Positions 48,105 to 55,679 of a stretch of 64,000 nucleotides of DNA are shown one piece after another (within the stretch, counting starts at the first letter, position 1; each line of letters begins with the position of its first letter). The stretch comes from JAHFDS01 sp964593795 (GTDB taxonomy: Bacteria; Myxococcota_A; Polyangia; JAHFDS01), in contig CAZQJC010000017.1 in assembly GCA_964593795.1 (NCBI GenBank), forward strand, positions 1 to 64,000, read 5' to 3'. The notes beneath the pieces are model-generated. The model was given only the letters and a program-made list of their open reading frames with translations, made no database searches and was not told the origin of the DNA. Made by a program: the position numbers and the translations under genes.

Positions 48105-50672
48105 ATGGACGAGCGTGGCAACAAGCGCGACCTGGTGCTCGCGCCAGGCGAGTACGCGTACATGCAGGACGTCACCAAGGGCGTCATCAAGACGTACACG
48201 GGTCCGACCGTGATCAACCCGACCGCGCAGGAGCGGCCGATCCGCTTCGATCAGGTCAAGAAGATCTTCGACCCCTGCGGCCTCGAGGAGGCCGTGCAGA
48301 AGGCCGCGATCGCGCCCGAGGGCTACTACCTCATCCTCAAGAACCCCTCGACCGTCACGGGTGGTACCCGGGGCGACCACCCGGGCGCAGGCGGCGTGCA
48401 CCCGTCGCCGGACCTCGAGATCGGCCGCAAGATCAACATCACCGGCCCGTGCGACTTCGCGCTCTGGCCCGGGCAGATGGTCAAGCTCGTGCAGGGACAC
48501 CACCTGCGCTCGAACCAGTACCTCCTCATCCGCATCTACAACGAGGACGAGGCGCGCAAGAACTGGGGCAAGGCGATCATCAAGCCCGCCGGCGGCGAGG
48601 CCACGCCCGAGGCCACCGGCAGCGCCATCGGCAGGCCCCCCGCGGACCTCACGGTCGGAAAGCTCCTCATCATCAAGGGCACCGACGTCTCGTTCTACAT
48701 CCCGCCGACGGGCGTCTCGGTCGTGCCCGACGAGAACGCGCTCTACGTGCGCGACGCGCTCACGCTCGAGCGCCTCGAGTACTGCATCCTCGTCGACCAG
48801 AACGGCAAGAAGCGCTACGAGCGCGGCCCGCAGGTCGTGTTCCCCGAGCCGACCGAGTCCTTCATCGTCAAGGACAACCAGCGCAAGTTCCGCGCCCTCG
48901 AGCTCAACGAGATCCAGGGCCTGCACATCAAGATCATCGCGCCGTACGAGGAGGCCGGGCGCAAGTTCAAGGAGGGCGACGAGCTCTTCATCACGGGCCG
49001 GGAGACCGCGATCTACTTCCCGCGCGAGGAGCACTCGCTCGTGCGCTACGACGGGCGCGACAAGCACTTCGCCGTGGCGGTGCCGGCCGGCGAGGGCCGC
49101 TACGTCATGAACCGCAAGACCGGCGAGATCCGGATGACGCAGGGCCCGGCGATGCTGCTGCCGAACCCGGTCAACGAGGTCATCATCCGGCGCGTCCTCA
49201 CGGAGAAGGAGTGCGCGACCTGGTACCCGGGCAACGAGGAGGCCGCGACCTACAACCGGAGCCTCCGCCAGCTCGCGCAGGTGGCGCCGACCACGCGCGC
49301 CGGCGTCGTCAGCGAGGGCGACTACGAGCGCAGCCAGAAGCGCGGCGGCGGGCCGCGATCGCCGGCGCCGGCGGCGCAGGTCGCGATGGAGGCGTCGAGC
49401 GTCTCCCGTGACACGGCGGCCATGGTGGGCGACGTGCTCGAGCGCGGCAGCACGTTCACGCAGCCGCGCTCGATCGTCTTCAACATGAAGTTCGACGGCG
49501 TGCCGAGCGTGAACGTGTGGGTGGGCTACGCGGTGCTCATCGTCGACAAGAAGGGCAACCGCCGCGTCGAGCACGGACCGAAGAGCATCCTGCTCGAGTA
49601 CGACGAGACGCTCGAGGTGATCGAGCTCGCGACCGGCCAGCCGAAGACGACCGACAAGACGATCCAGACGGTCTACCTGCGCGTGCTCAACAACAAGGTG
49701 AGCGACATCTGCGAGGTCGAGACGCACGACCACGTCAACGTCAAGCTGCGCTACTCGCTGCGGGTGAATTTCCTCGGCGAGCCGAACAAGTGGTTCGAGG
49801 TGGAGAACTACGTCAAGTTCCTCACCGACCACATCCGCTCGGTGCTCAAGGGCGGCGTCAAGAAGCACTCGATCGAGTCGTTCTACGTGAGCGCCGTGGA
49901 CATCATCCGCGACGCGATCCTCGGCAAGGCGCCGGCCGACAAGCCCGGCGAGCGCCCGGGGATGCGCTTTGCCGAGAACGGCATGCTGGTCACGGACGTC
50001 GAGGTGCTCGACGTGTCGATCGAGGACGAGCGCATCAGCGCGCTGCTCGGGCAGGCGCAGCACGAGGCCGTCGAATCGAACATCACGCTCCTGCGCGCGA
50101 ACCGCAACCTCGAGGTGACCAAGAAGCAGGAGGACATCGCGCGCCAGGAGGCCGAGGCCAAGACGCAGACGGAGAAGCGCAAGTCGGAGCTCGAGATCGA
50201 GGTCGCGGGCGCGCGGCTCGCGGTCGCGCTCGCGGAGGTCGGCGCGACCATCCGCGAGTTCGACGAGAAGAAGAAGGCGGCCGAGGCGCGGCACCGGGCG
50301 ATCGACGTGGACCACTCGGCGGAGCTGGCGCGCGAGCGGTCGAAGGCGCTGCAGGGGCAGGAGATCCAGCGCGGCATCCAGGAGCTTCGGCTCGCGGCGC
50401 TCAAGGCGGAGGTCGAGGCGGTCGTGCAGCGGTTCGCCGCCGCGCAAGGAGGGTTCTCCGAGGCGCTCCTCGCGCTGTCGAACCAGGAGACCCTCGCGAA
50501 GATCGCGGAGGCGATGAGCGTGCAGTCGTTCATCGGCGGCAAGACGCTGACCGACGTCATCGATCGCATCTTCGCGGGCACGCCGCTCGAGGGCGTGCTG
50601 GAGCGGGTCAAGGCGAAGAGCTCGCCGAACGGCCCGAGCGCGGGCAAGGCGCTGCCGCCGGGCGGCAAGTAG
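48105..50672 (+). CDS. mvp: Bacterial major vault protein (MVP) homologue
   Basis: The product has 855 residues, close to eukaryotic MVP (about 890). The N-terminus LVLAPGEYAYMQD...TYTGP matches the first vault repeat (human RIPPYHYIHVLD...VGPKTY), and APEGYYLILKNP matches PPRHYCTVANP. Vault repeats continue to about 455: EYCILVDQNGKKRYERGP, GDELFITGRETAIYFPREE, ENALYVRD, YVMNRKTGEIR. The shoulder domain is at about 455-645 (PSVNVWVGYAVLIVD, EVETHDHVNVKLRYSLRVNF, ENGMLVTDVEVLDVSIED). A charged cap helix (about 648-775) and a C-terminal tail follow. There is no TM or signal peptide, so it is cytosolic and expected to assemble into a barrel. GGAGGGG precedes the ATG. A flotillin/SPFH protein would share only the shoulder-helix part. 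Assembly is inferred. Confidence 0.88.
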   Translation: MDERGNKRDLVLAPGEYAYMQDVTKGVIKTYTGPTVINPTAQERPIRFDQVKKIFDPCGLEEAVQKAAIAPEGYYLILKNPSTVTGGTRGDHPGAGGVHPSPDLEIGRKINITGPCDFALWPGQMVKLVQGHHLRSNQYLLIRIYNEDEARKNWGKAIIKPAGGEATPEATGSAIGRPPADLTVGKLLIIKGTDVSFYIPPTGVSVVPDENALYVRDALTLERLEYCILVDQNGKKRYERGPQVVFPEPTESFIVKDNQRKFRALELNEIQGLHIKIIAPYEEAGRKFKEGDELFITGRETAIYFPREEHSLVRYDGRDKHFAVAVPAGEGRYVMNRKTGEIRMTQGPAMLLPNPVNEVIIRRVLTEKECATWYPGNEEAATYNRSLRQLAQVAPTTRAGVVSEGDYERSQKRGGGPRSPAPAAQVAMEASSVSRDTAAMVGDVLERGSTFTQPRSIVFNMKFDGVPSVNVWVGYAVLIVDKKGNRRVEHGPKSILLEYDETLEVIELATGQPKTTDKTIQTVYLRVLNNKVSDICEVETHDHVNVKLRYSLRVNFLGEPNKWFEVENYVKFLTDHIRSVLKGGVKKHSIESFYVSAVDIIRDAILGKAPADKPGERPGMRFAENGMLVTDVEVLDVSIEDERISALLGQAQHEAVESNITLLRANRNLEVTKKQEDIARQEAEAKTQTEKRKSELEIEVAGARLAVALAEVGATIREFDEKKKAAEARHRAIDVDHSAELARERSKALQGQEIQRGIQELRLAALKAEVEAVVQRFAAAQGGFSEALLALSNQETLAKIAEAMSVQSFIGGKTLTDVIDRIFAGTPLEGVLERVKAKSSPNGPSAGKALPPGGK

Positions 50673-50687
50673 ACCTCGTATCACGCC

Positions 50688-51275
50688 ATGAGCGAGCTCG
50701 GGATCTCCGACCAGGGAACCTGCATCGTGCCCGTCGCCCGGGAGGCGCTGCCGCCGCTCGCGGACGCGCTCTCGCTCGGGCGGGTCCAGCTCGTGCGCAA
50801 GGCCGAGCACCACTTCACGGTGTTCGGCTACCCGATGGGCAAGCTCTGGAGGAAGGCGTTCTCCGCGCAGCCCGGGCTGCGGGACCTCCTCGATGCATGC
50901 ATCAAGACGCATGAATGGTCCTTCCGCGCGAGCAAGGACCGCGTCTTCCACCTCGTGCAGCGCGAGCCCGCGCTCGAGACCCTCATCCTCGGCATCGAGG
51001 CCCCCATCGCGGACCTGTTCGCAAAGGCCCGGGCCCTCGTCGCCCCCGAAGCGCTGTCCCCCGAGCTCGCGCGCGCGCTCGAGGAGCCGCCGCCACCGCA
51101 CGTCACGCTCTACACCACCGACCCCGCAGGGCAGCGCGGCATCGGCCTTCGCACGGTGCGCGACCTGGCGGATGCAATCGCGCGCGCCGCGGGCGCGGTG
51201 TCCGAGGGGCTGCAGGCGTTCGCCCTGCACCCGGGCGTCGTGCTGGCCCCCGGCGACGTGGCCGGACCGCCGTAG
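50688..51275 (+). CDS. Putative 2H phosphoesterase, next to the vault gene
   Basis: The product has 195 residues. Two H-x-T motifs with flanking hydrophobics, HFTVFG (H42, T44) and PHVTLYT (H138, T140), are spaced about 95 residues apart. This is the defining pattern of 2H phosphoesterases (LigT/ThpR, CPDase, AKAP7-like). These enzymes act on 2',3'-cyclic phosphates of RNA, on ADP-ribose 1'',2''-cyclic phosphate or on oligoadenylates. It starts 15 bases after the MVP homologue stop on the same strand, so the two are very likely co-expressed. No closer family was recognised, and the overall similarity is weak beyond the motifs. Substrate and link to the particle are inference. Confidence 0.55.
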   Translation: MSELGISDQGTCIVPVAREALPPLADALSLGRVQLVRKAEHHFTVFGYPMGKLWRKAFSAQPGLRDLLDACIKTHEWSFRASKDRVFHLVQREPALETLILGIEAPIADLFAKARALVAPEALSPELARALEEPPPPHVTLYTTDPAGQRGIGLRTVRDLADAIARAAGAVSEGLQAFALHPGVVLAPGDVAGPP

Positions 51276-51552
51276 CGACACATTCGGCTCTCCGGATGAC
51301 TCCGCACGGGGCGCGCGCAGCGCGTCAAGTCGCGTCAATCGCGCGCAGCTAAGGCTCGCTGTCCCCCCGTGTGGGAGAAGGGCCCCCGGGTCCCGACCAA
51401 GCAGATCGACCCCCGATCCGCGCCATGTGCCGCCAGTTTTCGCGGTTTTTCGCGGTCTGCGCGCGGCGCCAGGAGTTGGCCCAGCTCTTGATCATGGAGC
51501 GGAGCAGGCTCGGCGGTGTCGGTCGGACGCTGCGGTGCGGAGGAGAGGCCCC
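51276..51552. other. Gap after the vault operon
   Basis: There is no credible gene. A sigma54-like TGGC-N8-TTG element is at 51477-51491, with A in place of the usual C after TTG. Twin CGCGGTTTTT/CGCGGTCTG words lie near 51440-51460. No terminator follows the phosphoesterase gene. Confidence 0.35.
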
Positions 51553-53427
51553 ATGAATCGCGCTGTCGCCTTGTCGAAGCTCGGATCCCTGACCGCCGGT
51601 GCGGCCCTCGCGAGCGCGCTCGCGCTCGGCGGCTGCTCGGGTGATCTCATCACCGGCGGAGAGCCGGCGGCCGGAACCGGCGGCGCAGCAGGCGCGGGCG
51701 CGGCAGGGGCAGGCGGGGCGGCGGGCGGGACCGCCGGCGGCGCGGCAGGCGGCGCGGCAGGTGGTGCCGCGGGGGGCAGCGCAGGCGCAGGCGCGCCGGG
51801 CGCGGGCCTGGTCCAGATCGACACCTCGCGCGTCGATCCCTACGTCCGCAACGCCATGCCGGTGCACATGGTCGGCCGCGCGTCGGCCGCGCGCGGCGTC
51901 GAGAAGGTCGAGCTCGGCGGCATGCCCGCCATGACCGATGCGGCCGGCAACTTCGACATCCCGGTGACCACCACGCCCGGCATCACGTACGTGCCCATCA
52001 AGGCCTACGACCGCGGCATGCCGCAGAACACACGCAAGGGCGATCGCTCGCTCCTGCGCGCGTCGTTCCTGCCCGAGCGCGAGGTCAACCCCACCGCGGC
52101 CGGCGCCGCGCTCGACTCCGCGATGGTCCGCGCGATCGCCGCCCCGCTCGCCGCGATGGCGCAGAACATCGACATCGCCGCGCAGCTCCGCGGCGCGACG
52201 GGCGCCATCTCGCAGCAGGGCTGCAACATCATGGTCACGAACATCACCGCCGGTCGCCCGCAGCTCGGCGCCGACGCGAGCTCGATGGGCCTCGCGATCG
52301 CCTTCAACGTCCCGATGGTGCATGTGGACTTCAACGGCGCCTGCAGCCTGCCGCTCGTCGGCAACGTCAACCTCACGGGCACCATCGACACGAGCGTCGC
52401 CGTGACCACGAACGTCACGGCGCCTGCCACGACACCCGTCCCGACCTGCGTCTCCACGTTCGCGCACAGCGCGCCCGGCGTGGACCTGCCCGACTTCAAC
52501 CTGCGCATCCAGGCCGGCGGAGGCCTCATTGGCCTGCTCTCGCCCATCATCAGCTCCATCATGGAGGGCTCGGTCAAGTCGAAGATCCAGGAGCAGGTCA
52601 CCGCCTCGGCGAACACGCTCATCGAGCAGCAGACCATGATGCTGTCGCTCTTCAACAAGACCGAGACGATGAACTTCCGCAACGTGCCCATCCAGGTGGG
52701 CTTCTGCATCACGTCTCTGACGGGCGGCGCGGGCAACACCGTCAAGGCGCAGCTCGGCCTCAACGCTGGCATGCCGATGGGCATGATGCCGGTCAAGAAC
52801 GCGCCGGGCGCTCCGGTCCTGCTCGACGCGCCGATGCCCGAGGTCCAGCCGGGCACGCTGCTCCTCGACGCGAACCTGCTCGGCCAGGTGATGTTCTCGC
52901 TCTGGAAGGCGGGCGGGATCTCCGGCGAGGCGCCCGCGGGCGGCGTCGGCTATGGCCTGCTGACCGCGCTGGCCCCCGGTCTCGCGGGCCGTCACCCCGA
53001 CGATGCGGCCATCTCGGTGCGCATCGACGCGGGCCTGCCGCCGCTCGTGCGCGCGGCGCCGAACGCGATGGCGGGAGATCTCGTGGTCGAGCTCGGCGAC
53101 CTCTTCGTGGACCTCATGGCGGAGAACGAGGTGCTCTTCCGCCTCGGCATCTACCTCAAGGTCACGCTCGAGCTCATGCCGATGGGCTCGGGCGTCAAGC
53201 CGGTCATCAAGAGCGTCGAGGCCAAGGTGCACATGCACGACGAGCCGATCGCCGACGCGGACGACGACGCGCTCGAGTCCGCGGTGGCCTCGCAGATCCA
53301 GGGCGCCGCCGCGAGCCTGTTCGGCGACCTCACGATCACCCTGCCCAACATCGGCGTGCCCCTGACGCCGATGGACGTGACGCCCGAGCCCGGTGGCCGC
53401 TACCTGAGGGTCAAGCTCGCGCCGTGA
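51553..53427 (+). CDS. Large lipoprotein of unknown function
   Basis: The product has 624 residues. The signal ends ALALGGCSGD (Cys about 28), followed by a Gly/Ala-rich tether of about 55 residues with GGAAGGAAGG units. The body has four Cys, a hydrophobic patch (GGGLIGLLSPIISSIME) and a C-terminal region with LLLDANLLGQVMFSLWKAGG and AASLFGDLTITLPNIGVPL. The NLLxQxxFxLWxAG motif recalls BPI/LBP-like lipid-binding folds, but only loosely. AGGAGAGG precedes the ATG. Probably exported to the outer membrane; the role is unknown. Confidence 0.65.
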   Translation: MNRAVALSKLGSLTAGAALASALALGGCSGDLITGGEPAAGTGGAAGAGAAGAGGAAGGTAGGAAGGAAGGAAGGSAGAGAPGAGLVQIDTSRVDPYVRNAMPVHMVGRASAARGVEKVELGGMPAMTDAAGNFDIPVTTTPGITYVPIKAYDRGMPQNTRKGDRSLLRASFLPEREVNPTAAGAALDSAMVRAIAAPLAAMAQNIDIAAQLRGATGAISQQGCNIMVTNITAGRPQLGADASSMGLAIAFNVPMVHVDFNGACSLPLVGNVNLTGTIDTSVAVTTNVTAPATTPVPTCVSTFAHSAPGVDLPDFNLRIQAGGGLIGLLSPIISSIMEGSVKSKIQEQVTASANTLIEQQTMMLSLFNKTETMNFRNVPIQVGFCITSLTGGAGNTVKAQLGLNAGMPMGMMPVKNAPGAPVLLDAPMPEVQPGTLLLDANLLGQVMFSLWKAGGISGEAPAGGVGYGLLTALAPGLAGRHPDDAAISVRIDAGLPPLVRAAPNAMAGDLVVELGDLFVDLMAENEVLFRLGIYLKVTLELMPMGSGVKPVIKSVEAKVHMHDEPIADADDDALESAVASQIQGAAASLFGDLTITLPNIGVPLTPMDVTPEPGGRYLRVKLAP

Positions 53428-53434
53428 GGAACGG

Positions 53435-53501
53435 GGGGGGCCGATCCGGGGACGATGGCGCGGAATCGAGCCGCCACGTCATCGCCCTCGGATCGACCCC
53501 C
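53435..53501. repeat. Palindrome-ended repeat, copy 1
   Basis: A unit of about 67 bp opens with GGGGGGCCGATCCGG and closes with CGGATCGACCCCC, so its ends are inverted repeats. It is almost identical (one clear base change) to the copy at 53524-53591. It lies between convergent genes, so it may fold as a terminator or be a REP/MITE-like element. Confidence 0.85.
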
Positions 53502-53523
53502 TCCGGGCCCAACCCAACCGGTT

Positions 53524-53591
53524 GGGGGGCCGATCCGGGGACGATGGCGCGGAATCGAGCCGCCGCGTCATCGCCCTCGGATCGACCCCCC
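53524..53591. repeat. Palindrome-ended repeat, copy 2
   Basis: The second copy of the repeat at 53435-53501. The pair is separated by 22 bases that carry the perfect palindrome CCCAACCGGTTGGG. It ends eight bases before the stop of the NtrC-type gene. Confidence 0.85.
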
Positions 53592-53598
53592 TGCCGCG

Positions 53599-54993
53599 TC
53601 AGCCCGCCTCCTCGTCGCCCGCGTCCGCGATGCCGTGCTTCGCGAGCCGATAGCGCAGCGACCGGAAGGTCACGCCGAGCAGGCGCGCCGCCTCCTTGCG
53701 CACGCCGCCCGCCTTCTCGAGCGCCTCGCGCAGGAGCTCCCGCTCGACCTGGCCGAGGATGCCCTCGAGGTCGACGCCCTCGGTGGGGATGCGCATCGCC
53801 GCCGCCGGCGGCAGGCCCTTGCCGGAGTGGAGGTCCGGCAGGAGGTCCAGGGTGAGCCGCTCGCTGGGCGCGAGGGCGACCGCCCGCTCGATGAGGTTCT
53901 CCAGCTCGCGCACGTTGCCCGGGAAGTCGTGCTCGCGCAGCCGCGCCAGCACTGCCGGGTCCACGGTCATCGGCGGCCGCCGTGCCTCCGCGCAGAAGCG
54001 CCGCACGAAGTGCTCCACGAGGAGCGGCATGTCCTCCGGGCGCGCGCGCAGCGGCGGCACGCGCACCTGGATGACGTTGAGCCGGTAGAAGAGATCCTGC
54101 CGGAACGTCCCCTGCTGCACCTCGAGCTCGAGATCCCGGTTCGTGGCCGCGATGACGCGCACGTCGAGATCGATCTCGCTCGAGCCGCCGATGGGCCGCA
54201 GCTTGCGCTCCTGCAAGACCCGCAGGAGCTTGACCTGCAGCGCCGCGGAGACCTCGCCGATCTCGTCGAGGAACAGCGTCCCTCCCTGCGCCATCTCGAA
54301 CAGGCCCGCGCGGCTCTGCGACGCGCCGGTGAACGCGCCGCGCGTGTGCCCGAAGAGCTCGCTCTCGAGGAGCGTCTCCGGGATCGCCCCGCAGTTGACC
54401 GCGACGAAGCTCTTGTCCGCGCGCCCCGACAGGTGGTGGATGCCGCGCGCGACGAGCTCCTTGCCCGTCCCGCTCTCGCCGAGCACGAGCACGTTCGACC
54501 GCGTGGGCGCCGCGCGGCGCACGAGCTCGAAGAGGCGCTGCATCATCTGCGAACGACCGACGAGCTGGTCGAGGCGGAAGCTCTTGGCGAGCTCGTCCCG
54601 CAGGACCGTGTTGTCGCGGACAAGGCCGACCTTCTCGAGCGCGCGCTCGACGACGACCGTCACCTCGTCGATCTTGAAGGGCTTGGTGAGGTAGTCGTAT
54701 GCGCCGCTCTTCATGGCGGCGATCGCCGTCTCGGTGGTCGCGTACGCCGTGATGAGCACGACCTCCGTCAGGCGGGCGCGCTTTCGCACCGCCTCGAGGA
54801 CCTCGAGCCCGCTCATGCCCTGCATGCGCAGGTCGGTGAGCACGACGTCGTATTCACCCGCGTCGTACTCCGCGAGGCCCTCGCGCCCGCCCGGGCACGC
54901 GCGGACCGTGTGCCCCACACGCTGCAGGCAGATGCACAGGAACTCGCGCATCGACGGCTCGTCGTCGATGACGAGGATGCGTCCGGCCACCAC
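53599..54993 (-). CDS. NtrC-family sigma54-dependent response regulator
   Basis: The product has 464 residues. The receiver domain (1-120) has acidic pocket DDE, phospho-acceptor D54 and K104 in TKPF. The AAA+ sigma54-interaction domain (about 145-375) has Walker A GESGTGKE (172-179), the GAFTGA loop (219-224), Walker B GGTLFLDEI and FYRLNVIQVRVPPLRAR. A Fis-type helix-turn-helix is at the C-terminus (EALEKAGGVRKEAARLLGVTFRSLRYRLAKHGI). It activates sigma54 promoters; targets are unknown. The start is one of two tandem GTG codons (54993 or 54990). The nearest kinase is at 55680, beyond the tRNA. Confidence 0.95.
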   Translation of the reverse strand: MVAGRILVIDDEPSMREFLCICLQRVGHTVRACPGGREGLAEYDAGEYDVVLTDLRMQGMSGLEVLEAVRKRARLTEVVLITAYATTETAIAAMKSGAYDYLTKPFKIDEVTVVVERALEKVGLVRDNTVLRDELAKSFRLDQLVGRSQMMQRLFELVRRAAPTRSNVLVLGESGTGKELVARGIHHLSGRADKSFVAVNCGAIPETLLESELFGHTRGAFTGASQSRAGLFEMAQGGTLFLDEIGEVSAALQVKLLRVLQERKLRPIGGSSEIDLDVRVIAATNRDLELEVQQGTFRQDLFYRLNVIQVRVPPLRARPEDMPLLVEHFVRRFCAEARRPPMTVDPAVLARLREHDFPGNVRELENLIERAVALAPSERLTLDLLPDLHSGKGLPPAAAMRIPTEGVDLEGILGQVERELLREALEKAGGVRKEAARLLGVTFRSLRYRLAKHGIADAGDEEAG

Positions 54994-55085
54994 GGAGCTA
55001 GCGCTGCCCGTCAGTTGTGCTCATTGCACGACGCATCCTTCGTCTGCGGCGCCCCTCCGCACGCGGAGCTCGCCCTCGATCACGC

Positions 55086-55171
55086 TGGTGCCGAAGGAGG
55101 GACTCGAACCCTCATGCCCTTCCGGACAGCGGATTTTGAGTCCGCCGCGTCTGCCGTTCCGCCACTTCGGC
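55086..55171 (-). tRNA. tRNA-Leu(CAA)
   Basis: An 86-base class II tRNA. The acceptor GCCGAAG pairs with CTTCGGC, and the 3' ACCA is encoded. The anticodon arm GCGGA-CTCAAAA-TCCGC gives anticodon CAA, which reads the UUG Leu codon. A long variable arm and the T-loop GGTTCGAGTCC complete the fold. Confidence 0.95.
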
Positions 55172-55211
55172 GCTCCCCTGCGATCCTCGAGGAGGCGCCC
55201 CGAGTCTACGT

Positions 55212-55610
55212 TCAGGGCACGAGCCCGCGCAACGCCGAGGAGATCTCCCGGACGTCGAGGGGCTTCTCGAGGAACTTGTCGATGATGCCCTCGCGCAGCA
55301 GGCGATCGGCGTTCTCGCAAGTGTAGCCGGAGACGAGCAGGCGACGGATCGTCGGGAACCGGCGCTGGACCTCCATCATGAGCTCGATGCCGCCCGCACC
55401 TGGCATGCGCGCGTCCGAGACCACCGCGCGGAGCGCGGGCGACTTGTCGATGATCGCGAGCGCCTCCTCCGCGGATCCCGCCTCCACGATGTCGAACTGC
55501 CGCCGCAGCGCGATGCGGATCATCTGTCGGATGAACGGCTCGTCGTCCACCACGAGTACGAGTGGCTTCTTCGCGCCGGTCGGTAGCTCGGATCCATTCG
55601 GAGCAGACAT
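55212..55610 (-). CDS. Single-domain response regulator
   Basis: The product has 132 residues: a receiver domain only, with DDE (22-24), phospho-acceptor D66 in VVSDARMPG and K116 in LEKPLD. The 15-residue N-terminal lead is low complexity. There is no output domain, so it acts through protein contacts or as a phosphate relay. It is 69 bases downstream of the kinase gene at 55680 on the same strand and is likely its partner. Confidence 0.92.
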   Translation of the reverse strand: MSAPNGSELPTGAKKPLVLVVDDEPFIRQMIRIALRRQFDIVEAGSAEEALAIIDKSPALRAVVSDARMPGAGGIELMMEVQRRFPTIRRLLVSGYTCENADRLLREGIIDKFLEKPLDVREISSALRGLVP

Positions 55611-55679
55611 TCCCGGACGTCAGGATACGGCACCCCACGTGCCCCGTCGAGCGGATCCTCCCGGCCTCGGCGTCGAACG

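Noticed and set aside
48105..50672. Calling the MVP homologue a flotillin/SPFH protein
   Set aside because: Shoulder and helix are SPFH-related, but the first ~455 residues are vault-type repeats and there is no membrane anchor.
47631..51338. A 1235-codon open frame antisense to the vault gene
   Set aside because: It is His/Arg/Asp/Val-rich shadow translation created by high GC; the plus-strand frame has clear family blocks and a ribosome site.
51404..51437. A third copy of the palindrome-ended repeat
   Set aside because: It shares only GATCGACCCCC and GATCCGCGCCAT words; the remainder does not align.
51276..51552. A bacterial vault RNA gene next to the MVP homologue
   Set aside because: No compact hairpin with terminator or conserved motif was visible; only expression data could support it.
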